Origin: JAIRNF01 sp031550925
GTDB taxonomy: Bacteria; Bacteroidota; Bacteroidia; Bacteroidales; UBA932
DNA: 17,816 bases
Assembly (NCBI GenBank): GCA_031550925.1
Contig: JAVBOE010000076.1
Coordinates: 1 to 17,816 of the forward strand
Direction of reading: 5' to 3'
A model generated the notes under the pieces. The model worked only from the letters and a program-made list of their open reading frames with translations, was not told the origin of the DNA and did no database searches. Shown one piece after another: positions 15,685-17,816 of this stretch. Position numbers and translations under genes: made by a program. Each line of letters opens with the position of its first letter. Position 1 is the first letter of the stretch.

Positions 15685-16604
15685 CCGATATTAATCGTTT
15701 TACGCGATTTCGATTTTGGTCTAGACTTATACTCATCAAAGCCTTTGCCGTAAACCCCCATAACATTCGCAACTGTTATAAAAGCACCGGGGTCCACCTC
15801 TTTCACGATATGGTAAACCGAACTCATGTCGTACTTTCTGGCAACAACAACAATCAGCTTTCCGGCTTCTCTTGTATATCCGCCCTGCGAGTCCACAAGC
15901 GTAACACCTCTATGCATTTCGTGTGTTAGCCTTTCGGTTATTATATCGTAATGCTTAGAAAATATAAACATCTGTATAGACTGCTTAGAACCCGACATAA
16001 ATAAATCGACAGAATAGGAGAAAACGGCCATAACCACATAACCATACACGATTGTGCGGAAATCCCAGCTAATAAAAAACGATGAGCTGACAATGATAAG
16101 GTCGGAGTATAAAAAAACTTTACCGGGCGTAACGTTGCGGTACTTGTTTATCACCATTGCTACAATATCGGTTCCACCGGCGCTTCCTCCATTTAAAAGC
16201 GTAATAGCCGACCCTAGTCCGCTAACAAACCCTCCAATTATAGCGCATAGCAGCTTATCGCTCTCATGAAATGACTGTCCGATGTACTGAATAAAGCTAA
16301 GCTTAGGCAAAAAATAAAGTAAGCTGAACACCAAAAGGATTCCGAATACCGTCTTGGTACCAAACTTACTCCCCAGCACCTTTACCCCTATCGTAACTAG
16401 AATAGCGTTTATACCAAAGAATATATACGAAATATAGTCATCTCCCAAACCTGCCAGATAGGCTGTTACCGTTGCCATACCTGTTGCTCCACCCCCTACA
16501 ATTTTATTGGGGATAAGAAATGCTACCCAAGCAAACGTATATAAAAAAAGGCCAAACGTAACACCTAGGTATGATCGGACTTCGGCAGCAATTTTCTTTT
16601 GCAT
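15681..16604 (-). CDS. YitT family membrane protein (DUF161 + DUF2179)
   Basis: 307 aa. About five or six transmembrane helices (11-30, 57-75, 85-100, 118-138, 162-182, 185-204) followed by a soluble DUF2179 domain (about 210-295, with GGYTREAGKLIVVVARKYD and the usual GKGFDEYK near its end). Membrane-domain signatures: GGGATGMA (37-44), LNGGSAGGTDIVAM (137-150) and PGKVFLYSDLIIV (160-172). The substrate of this very widespread family is not established to my knowledge. The tail is rich in Lys/Arg/Ser. The gene is monocistronic, divergent from glsA and convergent with the coaX operon, overlapping it by four bases. Confidence 0.94.
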   Translation of the reverse strand: MQKKIAAEVRSYLGVTFGLFLYTFAWVAFLIPNKIVGGGATGMATVTAYLAGLGDDYISYIFFGINAILVTIGVKVLGSKFGTKTVFGILLVFSLLYFLPKLSFIQYIGQSFHESDKLLCAIIGGFVSGLGSAITLLNGGSAGGTDIVAMVINKYRNVTPGKVFLYSDLIIVSSSFFISWDFRTIVYGYVVMAVFSYSVDLFMSGSKQSIQMFIFSKHYDIITERLTHEMHRGVTLVDSQGGYTREAGKLIVVVARKYDMSSVYHIVKEVDPGAFITVANVMGVYGKGFDEYKSRPKSKSRKTINIG

Positions 16605-16633
16605 AAAAGACTACTATCGTGATAAATGACGCA

Positions 16634-16641
16634 CAAAAGTA
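16634..16641 (-). promoter_or_regulatory. -7 promoter element of the yitT-family gene
   Basis: On the minus strand TACTTTTG is a perfect TAnnTTTG element, ending 30 bases before the ATG at 16604. No convincing TTG is seen at the -33 distance. Confidence 0.5.
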
Positions 16642-16727
16642 ACAAAAGAAATTCTACATAAAGCATTAGATATGCTAAACATGTTAAACATTATCTCTGC
16701 TAAATCTTAAACTATGTAAGCAATTAA

Positions 16728-16735
16728 TACCTTTG
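16728..16735 (+). promoter_or_regulatory. -7 promoter element of glsA
   Basis: TACCTTTG is a perfect TAnnTTTG element; transcription would start near 16740, giving an AT-rich leader of about 19 bases before the ATG at 16759. The -33 region lacks a clear TTG. Confidence 0.55.
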
Positions 16736-16758
16736 TGTATTAAAATAAAGCTTACACT

Positions 16759-17670
16759 ATGAACTACAATGCCATTCTGCAAAGAATACAAAAAGAGATA
16801 TCAGGCCTTTTCGGAACCGGTAAGGTTGCCGACTACATACCGGCTTTAGCCAAGGTATCGCCCAATAAGTTCGGCATGGCTATTAAGCTCACAGGCGGAG
16901 AAGAATATACTATTGGCGATGCCACTACGCCCTTTTCTATTCAAAGTATTTCTAAGCTGATAATCCTTACCCTTTACTTAAAAAAGTACGGTCTTGAGAT
17001 TGGTAATCGAGTTGGCGTTGAGCCTTCAGGCGGTGCTTTTAACTCGTTGGTACAGCTGGAGTACGAGAACGGAATACCCCGTAACCCCTTTATTAATGCC
17101 GGAGCCATTGTTCTTACAGACGGACTTCTGAGTATTTATCCGGATATAAAAGAAAGAGTGCTGGAGTTCGCGCGCGTTAATAGCAATAATAAAGCTGTTT
17201 ATTTTGACGAAGAGGTTGCCAAATCAGAACATGATACGGGTTTTCGAAACTTTGCTTTGGCAAATTTCATGAAAAGCTACGAAAATATCAGCAACGATGT
17301 TTCTCTTGTACTTGACGCATACTTTCACTACTGCTCAATAACAATGTCGTGCATTGATATTGCGAGGTGCTTCTACTACCTTGCTAACGGAGGTACCTCT
17401 TTGGATGGTCAGCATATCATATCCTCCAGAGAAACAAAGCGCGTAAACGCCATAATGCTTACCTGCGGAACGTATGATGCTGTCGGAGATTTTGCCTTTA
17501 GAGTAGGGATACCCGCAAAGAGTGGTGTTGGCGGAGGAATTATCGGAATCATTCCGGGAAAAATGAGCATAGCCGTATGGTCGCCCGAATTAAATACTCA
17601 AGGGAATTCTGTTATCGGAATGAAAGCAATGGAGCTGTTTACTACTTATACAGGCATATCTGTATTCTAA
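16759..17670 (+). CDS. glsA: Glutaminase A
   Basis: 303 aa, full length for the bacterial serine-dependent glutaminase family (YbaS/YneH type). It hydrolyses glutamine to glutamate and ammonia in the cytoplasm. The catalytic SxxK dyad is S63/K66 in FSIQSISK (59-66). Other conserved stretches are YIPALAKV (26-33), FAL-type core strand GDATTPFSIQ (53-62), EPSGGAFNS (88-96), PRNPFINAGAI (108-118, with the substrate-binding Asn113), GFRNFALANFM and PAKSGVGGGIIGIIPG near the C-terminus. It is a single gene with its own promoter, divergent from the yitT-family gene. Glutaminases of this type can serve acid resistance by releasing ammonia, but no antiporter or decarboxylase is present here, so simple nitrogen or glutamate supply is the safer reading. 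Confidence 0.96.
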   Translation: MNYNAILQRIQKEISGLFGTGKVADYIPALAKVSPNKFGMAIKLTGGEEYTIGDATTPFSIQSISKLIILTLYLKKYGLEIGNRVGVEPSGGAFNSLVQLEYENGIPRNPFINAGAIVLTDGLLSIYPDIKERVLEFARVNSNNKAVYFDEEVAKSEHDTGFRNFALANFMKSYENISNDVSLVLDAYFHYCSITMSCIDIARCFYYLANGGTSLDGQHIISSRETKRVNAIMLTCGTYDAVGDFAFRVGIPAKSGVGGGIIGIIPGKMSIAVWSPELNTQGNSVIGMKAMELFTTYTGISVF

Positions 17671-17712
17671 CCTCAATTTGATGTAAGCCTCTTTGAAGAT
17701 GTTAAATTTGCA

Positions 17713-17741
17713 TGTCATTTCGACCGCAGGGAGAAATCTCC
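17713..17741. repeat. REP-like hairpin sequence
   Basis: The segment TGTCATTTCGACCGCAGGGA followed by GAAATCTCC contains ATTTC (17717-17721) pairing with GAAAT (17733-17737), then CC with GG across a GCA loop after two mismatches. Sequences of this type, with variants of GAAATGACA and AGATTTCTC at their ends, are recognisable as dispersed palindromic repeats in many bacterial genomes, including Bacteroidetes. It lies in the gene-free 146 bases after glsA. Only one copy is in the window, so the repeat call rests on recollection. Confidence 0.5.
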
Positions 17742-17774
17742 TCAATAGTCGCAAACCGTTGGTTGTCGCATGCT

Positions 17775-17806
17775 GCAAAAGTCCCCTTTAGGGGAGTTAG
17801 GGGTAA
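17775..17806 (-). repeat. Third copy of the C-rich REP-like repeat
   Basis: Read on the minus strand this is CCCCTAACTCCCCTAAAGG followed by GGACTTTTGC, very close to the plus-strand copy at 5627-5658 (CCCCCTAAATCCCCC then AATAGGAGGACTTTTGC). The internal CCCCTAAAGGGG is self-complementary. It lies just downstream of the REP-like hairpin and close to the right edge, so any partner copy may be outside the window. Confidence 0.7.
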
Positions 17807-17816
17807 ATGCAGCACA

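Noticed and set aside
1..17816. Defence system, prophage, integrated element or CRISPR array
   Set aside because: All genes are housekeeping or envelope families with uniform composition; no integrase, transposase, nuclease cassette or spaced direct-repeat array is visible.

Overview
The window looks like an ordinary, slowly evolving chromosomal segment from a member of the Bacteroidota, most likely the order Bacteroidales. The evidence is convergent. Nearly every operon head carries the Bacteroidetes-type promoter element TAnnTTTG. No good Shine-Dalgarno sequences precede the starts. The gene families are typical of the phylum: DUF1573, an RprY-like winged helix, and a coaX / outer-membrane barrel / TPR / lptC / CNNM-CBS operon. 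Base composition is moderately AT-rich. I see no tRNA, rRNA, CRISPR array, phage gene, transposase gene or defence island.

Layout. (1) 1-2603, plus strand: the C-terminus of a small ubiquitin-like-looking protein, a lipoprotein 5'-nucleotidase and a proline dehydrogenase, closely spaced. (2) 2651-2698: a perfect 16-bp inverted repeat lying between convergent genes. (3) 2724-4345, minus strand: a DUF1573 secreted protein and a secreted protein that resembles a metallopeptidase with lost ligands. (4) 4615-5634, plus strand: a membrane-spanning regulator with two transmembrane helices and a C-terminal OmpR-type winged helix, divergent from DUF1573. (5) 5625-5790: inverted copies of a C-rich repeat filling the gap up to thiL. 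(6) thiL on the minus strand, divergent from mfd on the plus strand. (7) 10410-15684: coaX, outer-membrane barrel, TPR protein, lptC and a CNNM/CBS protein, a tight operon mixing CoA synthesis and envelope biogenesis. (8) yitT-family gene on the minus strand, convergent with that operon and sharing stop-codon bases with it, and divergent from glsA. (9) 17713-17816: repeat-like sequences running off the right edge.

Functional themes are housekeeping: nucleotide and amino-acid salvage (5'-nucleotidase, proline dehydrogenase, glutaminase), cofactor synthesis (ThiL, CoaX), transcription-coupled repair (Mfd), and envelope or LPS assembly (LptC, barrel, TPR).

The least ordinary items are: the membrane one-component regulator, which looks like a two-component sensor and its DNA-binding domain joined without kinase or receiver; two predicted nearly leaderless transcripts; a C-rich repeat that supplies the last two residues and stop codon of that regulator; and a window-wide habit of encoding Lys/Glu/Gln-Leu pairs as (A/G/C)AG-CTG, which makes AGCT very frequent. 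I did not find a clear undescribed multi-gene system; the regulator is the best lead.
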